Below are positions 23,969 to 32,191 of a DNA stretch of 64,000 nucleotides, piece by piece. Origin of the DNA: Pedobacter kyungheensis (GTDB taxonomy: Bacteria; Bacteroidota; Bacteroidia; Sphingobacteriales; Sphingobacteriaceae); assembly GCF_000812965.1 (NCBI RefSeq), contig NZ_JSYN01000028.1:62001-126000 (forward strand), given 5' to 3'. The notes below the pieces were generated by a model. The model was not told where the DNA came from. It did no database searches and was given only the letters and a program-made list of their open reading frames with translations. A program made the position numbers and the translations under genes. The stretch's first letter is position 1. Every line of letters begins with the position of its first letter.

Positions 23969-24814
23969 ATGGCTTGGTTTAAGAGAGAAAAAAAAGGTAT
24001 CATTACCACAACCGAAGAGAAAAAAGAAGCACCGGATGGTTTGTGGAATAAATGTCCAAATTGTAAAAAACCGCTACATCAGGCAGAACTTCAGGAAAAC
24101 AAATACGTTTGCCACTACTGCGATTACCACCTGAGAGTAGGCTCAAAAGAATATTTCGAGGTTTTATTTGATAATAACGAGTTTAAAGAGCTGTTCCCTA
24201 ACCTAACATCAGGCGACCCTTTAAAATTTAACGACAATAAACCTTACACCGATAGAATTAAAGAAAGCCAGGCAAAAACCGGCTTAAAAGATGCCATCCG
24301 CGCTGGTGTTGGTAAAATAGAAGGCCAGGATATTGTAATTGCCTGCATGGATTTCTCTTTTATCGGCGGTTCGATGGGTTCGGTAGTAGGCGAAAAAATT
24401 GCCCGTTCTATCGATTACAGCATCAAACACAAAGTGCCTTTCCTCATGATTTCTAAATCAGGTGGTGCACGTATGATGGAAGCTGCATTTTCATTAATGC
24501 AAATGGCTAAAACATCTGCCAAACTCGCTTTATTGGGGCAGGCTAAAGTTCCGTACATTTCTTTATTAACCGATCCAACAACTGGTGGTGTTACCGCTTC
24601 TTATGCCATGTTGGGCGATATTAACATTGCCGAACCAGGCTCGTTAATCGGTTTTGCAGGCCCAAGGGTAATTAAAGAAACCATTAAAAAAGATTTGCCT
24701 AAAGGTTTCCAAACTTCAGAATTCGTTCTGGAGCACGGTTTCCTCGATTTCATTGTAGATAGAAGAGCCATGAAAGCTAAATTAGGCGCTTTTATTAAAA
24801 TGATGAACAATTAA
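23969..24814 (+). CDS. accD: Acetyl-CoA carboxylase carboxyltransferase beta subunit
   Basis: A 281-residue AccD which, with AccA, transfers the carboxyl group from biotin to acetyl-CoA at the start of fatty acid synthesis. The N-terminal zinc ribbon (CPNCKKPLHQAELQ...CHYCDYHL) is complete. The crotonase-like carboxyltransferase core follows (SGGARMMEAAFSLMQMAKT, LTDPTTGGVTASYAMLGDI). accA is not in the window. I use the ATG at 23969; an upstream TTG would add nine residues overlapping the probable promoter TTTCTTTG. Confidence 0.96.
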   Translation: MAWFKREKKGIITTTEEKKEAPDGLWNKCPNCKKPLHQAELQENKYVCHYCDYHLRVGSKEYFEVLFDNNEFKELFPNLTSGDPLKFNDNKPYTDRIKESQAKTGLKDAIRAGVGKIEGQDIVIACMDFSFIGGSMGSVVGEKIARSIDYSIKHKVPFLMISKSGGARMMEAAFSLMQMAKTSAKLALLGQAKVPYISLLTDPTTGGVTASYAMLGDINIAEPGSLIGFAGPRVIKETIKKDLPKGFQTSEFVLEHGFLDFIVDRRAMKAKLGAFIKMMNN

Positions 24815-24817
24815 AAT

Positions 24818-24881
24818 TGGTTCATTGGGCATTTGTTCATTAGTACAAAACAACTAATAAACAAATGACTAATGAACAAAT
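24818..24881. repeat. Empty inverted pair with the four-helix-element words
   Basis: 24818-24844 (TTGGTTCATTGGGCATTTGT and on) and the reverse complement of 24853-24881 match at 24 of 28 aligned positions by hand, with eight bases between. The words are those of the arms at 14067 and 14604, but no gene is enclosed. Confidence 0.75.
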
Positions 24882-24896
24882 AAACTATAATGAGAA

Positions 24897-25030
24897 AAGC
24901 AGGGCTTGAAGTACTTCGGTGGCTTCAGTCCTGCTTTTCGCTTTATTATGCTCCGCTTCATATTCGCTGCATCCGATAGCTATCGGATCAGGTTTATTTT
25001 ACAGCGGCCAGGCTTAAATTTGGAAAAGCA
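24897..25030. repeat. Compound dispersed element with ATCCGATAGCTATCGGAT core
   Basis: AAAGCAGGGCTTGAAG and CTTCAGTCCTGCTTT form a hairpin at the left. The perfect 18-bp palindrome ATCCGATAGCTATCGGAT follows at 24971-24988, then CAGGTTTATTTT. It is the inverse orientation of the copy at 12925-13145. A run of eight C residues (about 25052) follows before the YCII gene. Confidence 0.7.
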
Positions 25031-25134
25031 GTTTCTGCAATAGGCATTAACCCCCCCCGCCTTACGGGCTCCCAATCTAAAGGAAAGGAATATCACAATT
25101 TTTCATATTTTTAAACTAACCAAACTGCAACAAC

Positions 25135-25599
25135 ATGAAAAAACTACTACTTGCTATCTGCCTTAGCGCAACTACGTTAGCTGTGGCTGCACAAGATAAA
25201 AAAGCCAAAGTGCCTTATGATGAAGCGCTGGCAAAAAAACTCGGTGCCGACGATTATGGCATGAAGATGTACATCATGGTAATCCTGAAATCGGGCACTA
25301 ATACAACCGAAACCAAAGCTAAAACCGATAGCTTGTTTGCCGGGCACATGGCCAACATAGAAAAAATGGCAGCCCTGAATAAGCTGGCTGTTGCCGGTCC
25401 AATGGGTAAAAATGACAAGAATTACCGCGGTATTTTTATTTTAAACACCAAATCGATGGATGAGGCTAAACAGCTGTTAGATAATGACCCGGCAATTAAA
25501 GCAAAATTATTGGAGCCGGAACTTTATAACTGGTATGGCTCTGCCGCACTACCAGAATACCTGCCCTTTCACGATAAAATACAAAAAAAGAGTTTTTAG
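25135..25599 (+). CDS. Secreted YCII-domain protein
   Basis: A 154-residue protein with a signal peptide (residues 1-19, cleavage after AVAA) and a YCII-type ferredoxin-like domain: YIMVILKSG, FAGHMANIEKMAALNKLAVAGPM, GIFILNTKSMDEAKQLLDNDPAI. YCII domains sometimes act in dehalogenation or as small enzymes, but most are uncharacterised. No partner gene is evident; the M28 peptidase downstream has its own leader region and a terminator lies between. Confidence 0.8.
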   Translation: MKKLLLAICLSATTLAVAAQDKKAKVPYDEALAKKLGADDYGMKMYIMVILKSGTNTTETKAKTDSLFAGHMANIEKMAALNKLAVAGPMGKNDKNYRGIFILNTKSMDEAKQLLDNDPAIKAKLLEPELYNWYGSAALPEYLPFHDKIQKKSF

Positions 25600-25609
25600 T
25601 TAGCCGTAG

Positions 25610-25637
25610 AGGTCAGCTGTTACCATCTGACCTTTTT
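25610..25637 (+). terminator. Terminator after the YCII gene
   Basis: AGGTCAG pairs with CTGACCT around a ten-base loop, followed by TTTTCTTTT. Confidence 0.75.
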
Positions 25638-25717
25638 CTTTTATCCCAAAGTTGGTGACTCACCGACCTCAGTCCATATCTCAATTATATATTCTTTGCC
25701 TAAGCGCTAACAAATCA

Positions 25718-25772
25718 AGCAGAAAAGATTGCCACGGCGATGAAAAATCGCCTCGCAATGACGATCCTATTT
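25718..25772. repeat. Dispersed CGTCATTGCGAGG-type element
   Basis: GATTGCCACGGCGATGAAAA and TCGCCTCGCAATGACGAT form part of the widespread Bacteroidota repeat family. GGCGAT and ATCGCC can pair as a small hairpin. Confidence 0.55.
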
Positions 25773-25850
25773 ACTGCAACATTTCCATTAACATCCCCAA
25801 ATCCTGCCCTTATTTCATAAATTCGTTTATCCATTAACTAAAAACTTATT

Positions 25851-27398
25851 ATGAATAAAAAACTACTCTTTTCAGCGCTATTGCTATGCGCTTCGGTCAG
25901 TGTTTTTGCACAAGACAAAAAAGTAATCGACAATATTGTTAAAGAAGTAAACGAAAACTCGCAGCTGGAAAAACTTGCGCACGAATTATTGGATGTGGTA
26001 GGTCCGCGCTTGGTAGGTTCGCCACAAATGAAACAAGCTAACGATTGGGCAGTAAAAAAATATAGCGACTGGGGTATTTCGGCCAAAAACGAAAAATGGG
26101 GCGAATGGGCTGGCTGGGAAAGAGGCATTACCCATATTGATCTGGTAAGTCCGCGCGTGAGGACCCTTGAGGGAACACAACTGGCCTGGAGCCCCTCAAC
26201 CAACGGAAAAGCCATCAATGCCGAAGCCATTATCCTGCCCGAAATTACCGATTCGGTAGCTTTCCAGAAATGGTTACCCAACGTAAAAGGCAAAATTGTA
26301 CTAATTTCTATGAACCAGCTTTCGGGCAGGCCAGAAAAAAACTGGGAAGAATTTGCTACGAAAGATTTATTCGAAAAGTTTAAAAAACAAAAGGCCGATG
26401 CGGCAAAAGCATTTGCTGCCGGCATAGCCAAAACAGGTTATAACGCTAAAACCTTACCTGTAGCTTTAGAAACTGCAGGTGCAGTTGCTGTTATCATCAA
26501 CAACTGGTCGCAAGGCTTTGGGGTTGATAAAATTTTCGGTGCCAACACCACCAAAGTACCTACCCTTGATTTGTCGGTAGAAGATTATGGCCTGGTTTAC
26601 CGTTTAGCATTAAATGGCAACAAACCAATGCTTAAAATCGAATCAGAATCTAAAAAACTAGGTGCTGTACCAACCTTTAACACCATTGCTGAGCTAAAAG
26701 GCAAGCAAAAACCGAACGAGTATGTAATGTTATCAGCGCATTTCGACTCGTGGGATGGCGCAAGTGGCGCAACAGATAATGGCTCAGGCACCATTTTAAT
26801 GATGGAAGCCATGCGCATTTTGAAGAAATTTTACCCTAACCCTAAACGTACCATTTTAGTGGGGCATTGGGGCAGCGAAGAGCAGGGCTTAAACGGTTCT
26901 AGAGCTTTTGTAGAAGATCATCCTGAAATTGTAAGCAACCTGCAGGCTTTATTTAACCAGGATAATGGTACAGGCCGCGTGGTTAACATTGGCGGACAAG
27001 GTTTTGCCAAATCGAAAGATTACATTACACGTTGGTTAGCTGCTGTACCAGATACCATTAAAAACCAGATTAAAACCAGTTTCCCTGGAATGCCTGGCGC
27101 CGGAGGATCTGATTTTGCATCTTTTGTGGCTGCCGGTGCTTTAGGTTACTCATTAAGCTCTACCAGTTGGGATTACGGTACTTATACCTGGCATACCAAT
27201 CGCGACAGCTACGATAAACTGGTTTTCGACGAAATTAGAAGCAACGTAATTTTAGCCGTTATTATGGTGTACATGGCTTGCGAAGATCCGGAGAGAACTT
27301 CAAACGAAAAAGCTACCGATTTACCGGTAAACGAGCGTACTGGCAAACCAGCTGCATGGCCGGTACCAACCAAATCGAACCGGAAAGGTGGGATGTAG
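25851..27398 (+). CDS. Secreted M28 family metallopeptidase
   Basis: A 515-residue protein with a signal peptide (about 1-20) and a PA-like insert (residues 110-240) inside an M28 aminopeptidase/carboxypeptidase-like fold. The two-zinc site is visible: LSAHFDSWDGASGATDNGSG (His and bridging Asp), WGSEEQGLNGS (catalytic Glu pair), FNQDNGTGR (Asp) and YTWHTNRDSYDKL (His). It probably degrades peptides in the periplasm or outside the cell. TAAATTCG at 25817-25824 is a possible -7 element. Confidence 0.93.
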   Translation: MNKKLLFSALLLCASVSVFAQDKKVIDNIVKEVNENSQLEKLAHELLDVVGPRLVGSPQMKQANDWAVKKYSDWGISAKNEKWGEWAGWERGITHIDLVSPRVRTLEGTQLAWSPSTNGKAINAEAIILPEITDSVAFQKWLPNVKGKIVLISMNQLSGRPEKNWEEFATKDLFEKFKKQKADAAKAFAAGIAKTGYNAKTLPVALETAGAVAVIINNWSQGFGVDKIFGANTTKVPTLDLSVEDYGLVYRLALNGNKPMLKIESESKKLGAVPTFNTIAELKGKQKPNEYVMLSAHFDSWDGASGATDNGSGTILMMEAMRILKKFYPNPKRTILVGHWGSEEQGLNGSRAFVEDHPEIVSNLQALFNQDNGTGRVVNIGGQGFAKSKDYITRWLAAVPDTIKNQIKTSFPGMPGAGGSDFASFVAAGALGYSLSSTSWDYGTYTWHTNRDSYDKLVFDEIRSNVILAVIMVYMACEDPERTSNEKATDLPVNERTGKPAAWPVPTKSNRKGGM

Positions 27399-27422
27399 AT
27401 AAAGACTATTAATTCTTTTATG

Positions 27423-27452
27423 AAGAGCATTTGGAAACAGGTGCTCTTTTTT
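27423..27452 (+). terminator. Terminator after the M28 gene
   Basis: AAGAGCA pairs with TGCTCTT across a 12-base loop, followed by a T run. It runs directly into the TAGATTTG element at 27452. Confidence 0.8.
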
Positions 27453-27459
27453 AGATTTG
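27452..27459 (+). promoter_or_regulatory. Candidate -7 element fused to a terminator T-tract
   Basis: TAGATTTG is an exact TAnnTTTG match directly after the M28 terminator. It would drive the small membrane ORF at 27607. Confidence 0.35.
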
Positions 27460-27606
27460 TGTATATTAACTCAATAATCTACAATAACCAGCACTTACCT
27501 ACAATTAACGATTTACTTCCTTATTGGATTAATCTGCATTACGTTAATCGCTACTTTAGGCGCAGTAGCCTCCAGGAAATTTAATTTTAAATACACCTAT
27601 CTAGAC

Positions 27607-27870
27607 ATGTTATCTTTTGCAATATATATTGTTATAGGTTACCTGCTATCCAGTTGGCATTTCGAATTAATAACTGTTTTAGCTATATGCTCACTTTTGG
27701 GCTTATATGATAGTACAATAGGCCTAAAATTATCAATCAGATTTAAAGCTAATTCAGAAAATATCGATCTTATTAAATGTACCACCAGGTTGGTGATATC
27801 GATGATATCAGTAGCAATTGTTTTAGGTTCATTTGGAGCCAGTATATATAGATTTTCGACGTTTTTATAA
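27607..27870 (+). CDS. Small membrane protein, possibly 5'-truncated
   Basis: The ATG-started frame encodes 87 residues with two or three hydrophobic helices (SFAIYIVIGYLLSS, ELITVLAICSLLGLY, LVISMISVAIVLGSF). The same frame stays open about 120 bases upstream, and that part also encodes a membrane helix (YFLIGLICITLIATLGAVAS) without any ATG, GTG or TTG. The real protein may therefore be longer with an unusual start, or a start codon may have been lost. AT-rich with no recognisable family. A frame on the opposite strand is less protein-like. Confidence 0.4.
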   Translation: MLSFAIYIVIGYLLSSWHFELITVLAICSLLGLYDSTIGLKLSIRFKANSENIDLIKCTTRLVISMISVAIVLGSFGASIYRFSTFL

Positions 27871-27932
27871 TAGCAATTTTTAAGCACAATGCTTCCCTCC
27901 CAACTCATAACGCTACACTCAAAACTTATTTC

Positions 27933-28937
27933 CTACTCTTCTTTCTTCTGAAACTTATAAAACAAGTATCCTAAAAAAGGTAAAATAAGCACACTGCCCA
28001 GTAAAAGCGCCAAACCTAAACTGTAAATGGTTTTTTCCGGTCCAACGGTTTCTAAAAGTGAAATGGCATCTCCGCTTTTTAAACGGATAAAATTCGGAAA
28101 GTGGGCATAACTAATCGCCAGGAGGATCATCGTTACCTGGAAGCCCGCCAAAATGCGTAATACCTTGGTTTTGCCTTTAATCAATAAGTACCACAACAAT
28201 ACAAGTGATAAACTGGCCAGCACAATGGCCAATAAACCAACACTGCTTTTAAAAACCCAATCGATTAGCGGAATCTTATCTCTTTGCGCAGCAATAAATA
28301 CCATGGCGCCAAAAACAACTGCTGCTACGTTCATTACTTCGGCTTTTTTAATAAAGCGTTTCTTATCGTGTGCTTCTTTTGTTTCACCAATGAGGTAGAT
28401 GGCTGCTAAGAAACCACAGAGCGCTACCGTAAATAAGCCCACAGCGATAGAAAACCAGTTTAACCAGCCCGAAATATAGGCGGTGTAAAAATCTGTCGCC
28501 TGTGTATCAATATGGCCAGAAATCAGGCTTCCTGCTATAATCCCGAGAAACAAAGCAGTAACAAAACTCGAGTACCTGAAAATACGGTTGTACAGCCATT
28601 GCATATCGTCTTTAACAGCGTCGTAATGGCGAAAAACAAATGCAGTACCACGCGCAATAATACCAATTAACATAATGGCCAGCGGAATATGCAGGTAAAC
28701 CGACATGGTGGTATAAATAAACGGGAAGCCTACAAAAAGGATTACAATGGCAATAATGAGCCACATGTGGTTGGCCTCCCAAACCGGACCAATGGCCTGA
28801 TACATCGTTTTACGGGTTTTACTTCGGTTCTTGGTCGAAGTAAACAGTTCGATAATTCCTGCGCCAAAATCGGCTCCACCCAATAAAAAGTAGAGCAGAA
28901 TGGCCATGCATAAAAAAGTAATTACAACGTCTTTCAT
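27933..28937 (-). CDS. cydB: Cytochrome bd quinol oxidase subunit II
   Basis: A 334-residue CydB with eight to nine membrane helices. FLLGGADFGAGIIELFT at the N-terminus, GPVWEANHMWLIIAIVILFVGFP and RGTAFVFRHYD are family hallmarks. It pairs with CydA in the high-affinity, oxidative-stress-tolerant bd oxidase that reduces oxygen with quinol electrons. cydA lies 303 bases upstream on the same strand, an unusually large gap filled by a three-unit repeat array. No cydX-like frame was found. Confidence 0.96.
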   Translation of the reverse strand: MKDVVITFLCMAILLYFLLGGADFGAGIIELFTSTKNRSKTRKTMYQAIGPVWEANHMWLIIAIVILFVGFPFIYTTMSVYLHIPLAIMLIGIIARGTAFVFRHYDAVKDDMQWLYNRIFRYSSFVTALFLGIIAGSLISGHIDTQATDFYTAYISGWLNWFSIAVGLFTVALCGFLAAIYLIGETKEAHDKKRFIKKAEVMNVAAVVFGAMVFIAAQRDKIPLIDWVFKSSVGLLAIVLASLSLVLLWYLLIKGKTKVLRILAGFQVTMILLAISYAHFPNFIRLKSGDAISLLETVGPEKTIYSLGLALLLGSVLILPFLGYLFYKFQKKEE

Positions 28938-28950
28938 TATCTATTTTTTT

Positions 28951-29237
28951 GCCACAGATTACACAGATCAACACAGATTTTTAAGGCAATTAGGTAACAT
29001 GCACCCAAATTCTTATCTGTGTTCATCCTTTTTATCAGTGATTCAATTTATTTTTTTGCCACAGATGGACACAGATTTTAAACCACCGGGTCTTATATTT
29101 TTATCTGTGTTCATCCTATTCATCTGTGGTTAATTTATTTTTTGCCACAGATGGGCACAGATTAACACGGATTTTTAAAGCAGTTAAGCAACATGCACCA
29201 AAATTTCAATCTGTGTTCATCCTATTTATCTGTGGTT
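28951..29237. repeat. Three-unit CACAGAT array between cydA and cydB
   Basis: Three tandem units of about 85-100 bases start GCCACAGAT at 28951, 29058 and 29144. Each is internally inverted: CACAGATnnACACAGAT words on the left and ATCTGTGTTCATCC...ATCTGTGGTTAA on the right. Each unit can fold as a hairpin in the cydAB transcript. A fourth unit is at 30709-30777. Confidence 0.85.
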
Positions 29238-29240
29238 AAT

Positions 29241-30560
29241 TTATTTTGATTCGGTTTTAGCATACAATACAGGTACCATTTTAATCTGCCGGTAAAGTAA
29301 AAAGGTTACAATAATGCTCAGCGAAAAATAAATAGCCGAGAAAATATAAAATGAGTACGCTATGCCGGGCATTGGCGTAACGGCATCTTTAGTGCGCATA
29401 ATGCCATAAATGATCCAGGGTTGGCGTCCAACCTCTGTAACTACCCAACCGGCTTCTAATGCAATGTAACCAAGCGGTATGGCCATAACGAAAAGTTTTA
29501 GCAACCAGGGTTGTTCTAATAAAGATCGTTTTTTAACCAGATTAAAAAAGTACACCAGTGCAATCAGCATCAGCAAGGTCCCAATTCCAACCATCACCTG
29601 AAAGGCGTAATGCGTTACTGCTACTGGTGGATGTTCATTTTCCGGAATCTGATCTAAACCTTTCACCTCAGCACCGAAATCGCCATGAGCCAGAAAACTT
29701 AATGCCCCGGGGATTTTGATAGCACCACTAACCGTTTTATCCTGTTCGTTTACAATGCCACCAATTAACAGTGGTGCCGGTTTTTCGCTTTTATAAAGTG
29801 CTTCCATGGCGGCAAGTTTAGCCGGCTGTCTTTTAGCGACATCTTTAGCAGAAATATCGCCGCTTAAAGGCTGCAACAAAGCGCCAATACAGGCAAAAAC
29901 TGCTGCAATTTTAAAGGCTTTTAAGTGAAACTCACGATTTCTGTCACGTAATATCATTAATGCATGCACACCTGCTACCGCAAAGCCTGTAGCCGTAAAT
30001 GCGGCCAAACACATGTGCAGAGCCTGCGAAAACCAGGCTTTATTAAACATGGCCTGGATGGGATCGATATTTAGATACTGGCCATTGGCAAAATCAAAAC
30101 CTGCCGGACTATTCATCCAGGCATTTGCAGCCACCACCAATATCCCCGAAGCCAGTCCGCTAACACCAACCACCATACCGGTAAACCAGTGGAACCACTT
30201 ATTCAGCTTATTCCAGCCGTATAAGAAAAAGCCTAAAGCAATAGCCTCGATAAAAAACGCAGTTCCCTCTAACGAAAAAGGCATTCCGAAAATTGGTCCG
30301 GCATGATCCATAAATTTAGGCCAGAGCAATCCCAGCTCAAAAGAGAGCATGGTGCCCGAAACCGCACCTGTGGCAAAGAAAATGGCTACACCTTTGCTCC
30401 AGGCTTTGGTTAGGTTTTTATACACCTCATTATTTGTTTTTAACCATTTATAGTGTGATACCGCCATAAAAAATGGCATCACCATACCAATGCACGAAAA
30501 AATAATGTGAAAGCCCAGAGACAGGGCCATTTGGGAGCGGGCTGCGATAAAATCATCCAT
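29241..30560 (-). CDS. cydA: Cytochrome bd quinol oxidase subunit I
   Basis: A 439-residue CydA with nine membrane helices. His18 (LSLGFHIIFS) is the expected heme b595 ligand, and FSLEGTAFFIEAIALGFFLYGWNK carries conserved acidic residues. The quinol-binding Q-loop is short, as in the CydA type common in Bacteroidota and Firmicutes. It forms the bd oxidase with CydB. The promoter element TATATTTG lies 26-33 bases before the ATG. A single CACAGAT unit (30709-30777) lies further upstream. Confidence 0.96.
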   Translation of the reverse strand: MDDFIAARSQMALSLGFHIIFSCIGMVMPFFMAVSHYKWLKTNNEVYKNLTKAWSKGVAIFFATGAVSGTMLSFELGLLWPKFMDHAGPIFGMPFSLEGTAFFIEAIALGFFLYGWNKLNKWFHWFTGMVVGVSGLASGILVVAANAWMNSPAGFDFANGQYLNIDPIQAMFNKAWFSQALHMCLAAFTATGFAVAGVHALMILRDRNREFHLKAFKIAAVFACIGALLQPLSGDISAKDVAKRQPAKLAAMEALYKSEKPAPLLIGGIVNEQDKTVSGAIKIPGALSFLAHGDFGAEVKGLDQIPENEHPPVAVTHYAFQVMVGIGTLLMLIALVYFFNLVKKRSLLEQPWLLKLFVMAIPLGYIALEAGWVVTEVGRQPWIIYGIMRTKDAVTPMPGIAYSFYIFSAIYFSLSIIVTFLLYRQIKMVPVLYAKTESK

Positions 30561-30585
30561 ATCTGATGTTCGATTTTGTGTAACA

Positions 30586-30593
30586 CAAATATA
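30586..30593 (-). promoter_or_regulatory. Promoter -7 element for cydA
   Basis: On the minus strand TATATTTG matches the -7 consensus exactly; no TTTG at the usual -33 distance. The surrounding TTTGTGTTACACAAAA contains the palindrome TTTTGTGTAACACAAA (30575-30590), a possible redox-regulator site. Confidence 0.5.
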
Positions 30594-30708
30594 GCAGATC
30601 AGGGTATAGTTAGGTCAGATTAACAAGCTCTGTTTAGAATTATTTTAAATATAGAATGTTTATAAATTGAAAAAAGATTTGGATGGTTTCCACCTCAGAG
30701 AAAAATTT

Positions 30709-30777
30709 AACCACAGATGAGCACAGATACTCACAGATGCAGCGATATCTGTGTTCATCCTGTTTATCTGTGGTTAA
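30709..30777. repeat. Single CACAGAT inverted unit
   Basis: AACCACAGATGAGCACAGAT and ATCTGTGTTCATCCTG...ATCTGTGGTT form one inverted unit of the same family as the array at 28951-29237. It ends next to the stop codon of the hydrolase gene. Confidence 0.8.
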
Positions 30778-30778
30778 G

Positions 30779-31690
30779 CTAAGTTCCTTTTATCTCGTCG
30801 TAAGCGGCGGATAAACTCCTTTGTATGCCATCGCCCTGCCATTCTGGTGCCCCTGGAATAGTGGTGGCTTTTAAGATCTCATCTTTACTTTTACCGCTTT
30901 TAATTTCGCCCCCAACAAAGGTTAATAAACTTTGCAGGTAATTTTGATAAGCCTTTACATCGGCCTTATTGCCGGTTACTTTTTCCGGATCCAGGCTATG
31001 CCCCCAGATAAACAGCGTATCGTTATCAAACTGACTGGTAATTTTATCCAAAGCAGTAATCCAGTTGCCAATGTGTGCACCGTTTTCGCGATCGATATAC
31101 GGGAACCTCCGGTTAAAAACCAAATCGCCTACATGTACAATATTCGAGTTTTCGAAATGATAAACGGCATCGCCATTGGTATGGCCGGAACCATAATAAT
31201 AAGCACTGATTCGTTCATCGCCTATTTTAGCTTTCCAGCCAGTACCAAAAGTGGTATCGGGCAGTAATTGTTTATCGAGGTTATTGGCTTTTTCTGCCGC
31301 TCTTTTCTGGTTAACCAGCGAATTTTGATGCGCTACCACTTTTTGGGCTAATCCTTTAAAAGCAATGTTGCCTGCTGTATGATCTCCATGGTGATGGGTA
31401 TTAATGAGGTATTTAAAAGGCTTTTCGCCCAGTTTTTTCAGTTCTTCAATTACATGCGGTGCCGAGGTTGGAAACTGGGCATCTACCACCACAAAGCCAT
31501 TGCCTGCATTCAGCCAGCCTATGGTACCGCCCTGCTCGATAAATATACCCACATTATTACGCAAAGGCTTAAAGTTATAAGCCCGCATTAAATCCTGCTG
31601 TGCAAAAACATCTGTTTTATATAAGGCAAGCATGGCCATAGCCAGCGCCGAGTGTGTGATGAAGTTTCTTCTTTCCATTTTTATATCCAT
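30779..31690 (-). CDS. Exported metallo-beta-lactamase-fold hydrolase
   Basis: A 303-residue protein. The N-terminal MERRNFITHSALAMAMLAL resembles a Tat-type or hydrophobic export signal ending near VFAQQ. The MBL metal-binding motif NTHHHGDHTAGN is intact, with later ligands at GSGHTNGDAVYHFEN and FIWGHSLD. Substrate unknown; similar proteins include quinoprotein-relay and lactonase-like enzymes. Two starts are possible (31690 or 31678). A terminator-like hairpin sits immediately before the first ATG. Confidence 0.85.
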   Translation of the reverse strand: MDIKMERRNFITHSALAMAMLALYKTDVFAQQDLMRAYNFKPLRNNVGIFIEQGGTIGWLNAGNGFVVVDAQFPTSAPHVIEELKKLGEKPFKYLINTHHHGDHTAGNIAFKGLAQKVVAHQNSLVNQKRAAEKANNLDKQLLPDTTFGTGWKAKIGDERISAYYYGSGHTNGDAVYHFENSNIVHVGDLVFNRRFPYIDRENGAHIGNWITALDKITSQFDNDTLFIWGHSLDPEKVTGNKADVKAYQNYLQSLLTFVGGEIKSGKSKDEILKATTIPGAPEWQGDGIQRSLSAAYDEIKGT

Positions 31691-31693
31691 TAA

Positions 31694-31720
31694 AAAGCCA
31701 CAGCAATTGCCGTGGCTTAA
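31694..31720 (-). terminator. Hairpin between the small acidic gene and the MBL gene
   Basis: On the minus strand AGCCAC pairs with GTGGCT around a GGCAATTGCT-type loop and is followed by TTTTTAATGG, so the T-tract runs almost into the ATG at 31690. It probably terminates the small gene upstream. Confidence 0.65.
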
Positions 31721-31758
31721 ATGTAATCAATTTGCCGTATTTTTTCTGCTGGCTGGCA

Positions 31759-31962
31759 TTATATTCCTGATCCTGGGGTTGGTCCGGGTTCGTGGCCAGG
31801 GCCCAGTGGATTATTTTTACGTTTATTATCTTTAGTAAACAGATTGGTGGTTACCTTCGATGATTTATTTTCATCGAGCGTATCGTGCTCGCGCACATCT
31901 TCTGCTTTTTTATCCAGTAAATCGTTCTCAACAACTTTACCTTTTTCTTTATTTGTTTCCAT
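31759..31962 (-). CDS. Small hydrophilic protein, unknown
   Basis: A 67-residue, highly charged, probably disordered protein (METNKEKGKVVENDLLDKK...) ending in a Pro/Gly-rich tail (NPLGPGHEPGPTPGSGI). No family is recognised. It is followed by a good terminator hairpin on the same strand, which supports it as a real transcription unit. I am unsure that it is translated. Confidence 0.5.
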   Translation of the reverse strand: METNKEKGKVVENDLLDKKAEDVREHDTLDENKSSKVTTNLFTKDNKRKNNPLGPGHEPGPTPGSGI

Positions 31963-32074
31963 AGCTCTGTAAATTGATGTACTATAGGAACAAGCAAAAA
32001 ATCAGATTGTTTTTGGCCAGTTGTTTCAGGAATGTGTTTGCTTTTGTTGTTGACGAGTTGCCAATCAGAGAAAC

Positions 32075-32150
32075 TGGTTGGTGGGCCACCAACCATGGGT
32101 TTACGCAGATACACCAAGAGAGCAACCCTTGTTTGGTGGCTCACCAAACA
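32075..32150. repeat. REP-like palindromes upstream of the RAYT gene
   Basis: Two palindromes: TGGTTGGTGG-G-CCACCAACCA at 32075-32095 (perfect 10-bp arms) and TGTTTGGTG-GCT-CACCAAACA at 32130-32150 (perfect 9-bp arms). They form a BIME-like pair before the transposase gene. Confidence 0.9.
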
Positions 32151-32191
32151 ATTATGAACAATCTTGCCTATATTAGTTAAAATGTAAGCGT

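Noticed and set aside
25838..26431. 197-residue minus-strand frame
   Set aside because: It is fully antisense to the M28 peptidase gene, whose catalytic motifs are certain; Ser/Phe/Leu-rich shadow composition.
27639..27908. 89-residue minus-strand frame opposite the small membrane ORF
   Set aside because: The plus-strand frame has clear membrane helices and a promoter match; this one has neither.
28951..29237. Regular repeat-spacer look of the CACAGAT array (CRISPR-like)
   Set aside because: Only three units, each internally inverted; the 'spacers' are related to each other, and there are no cas genes.
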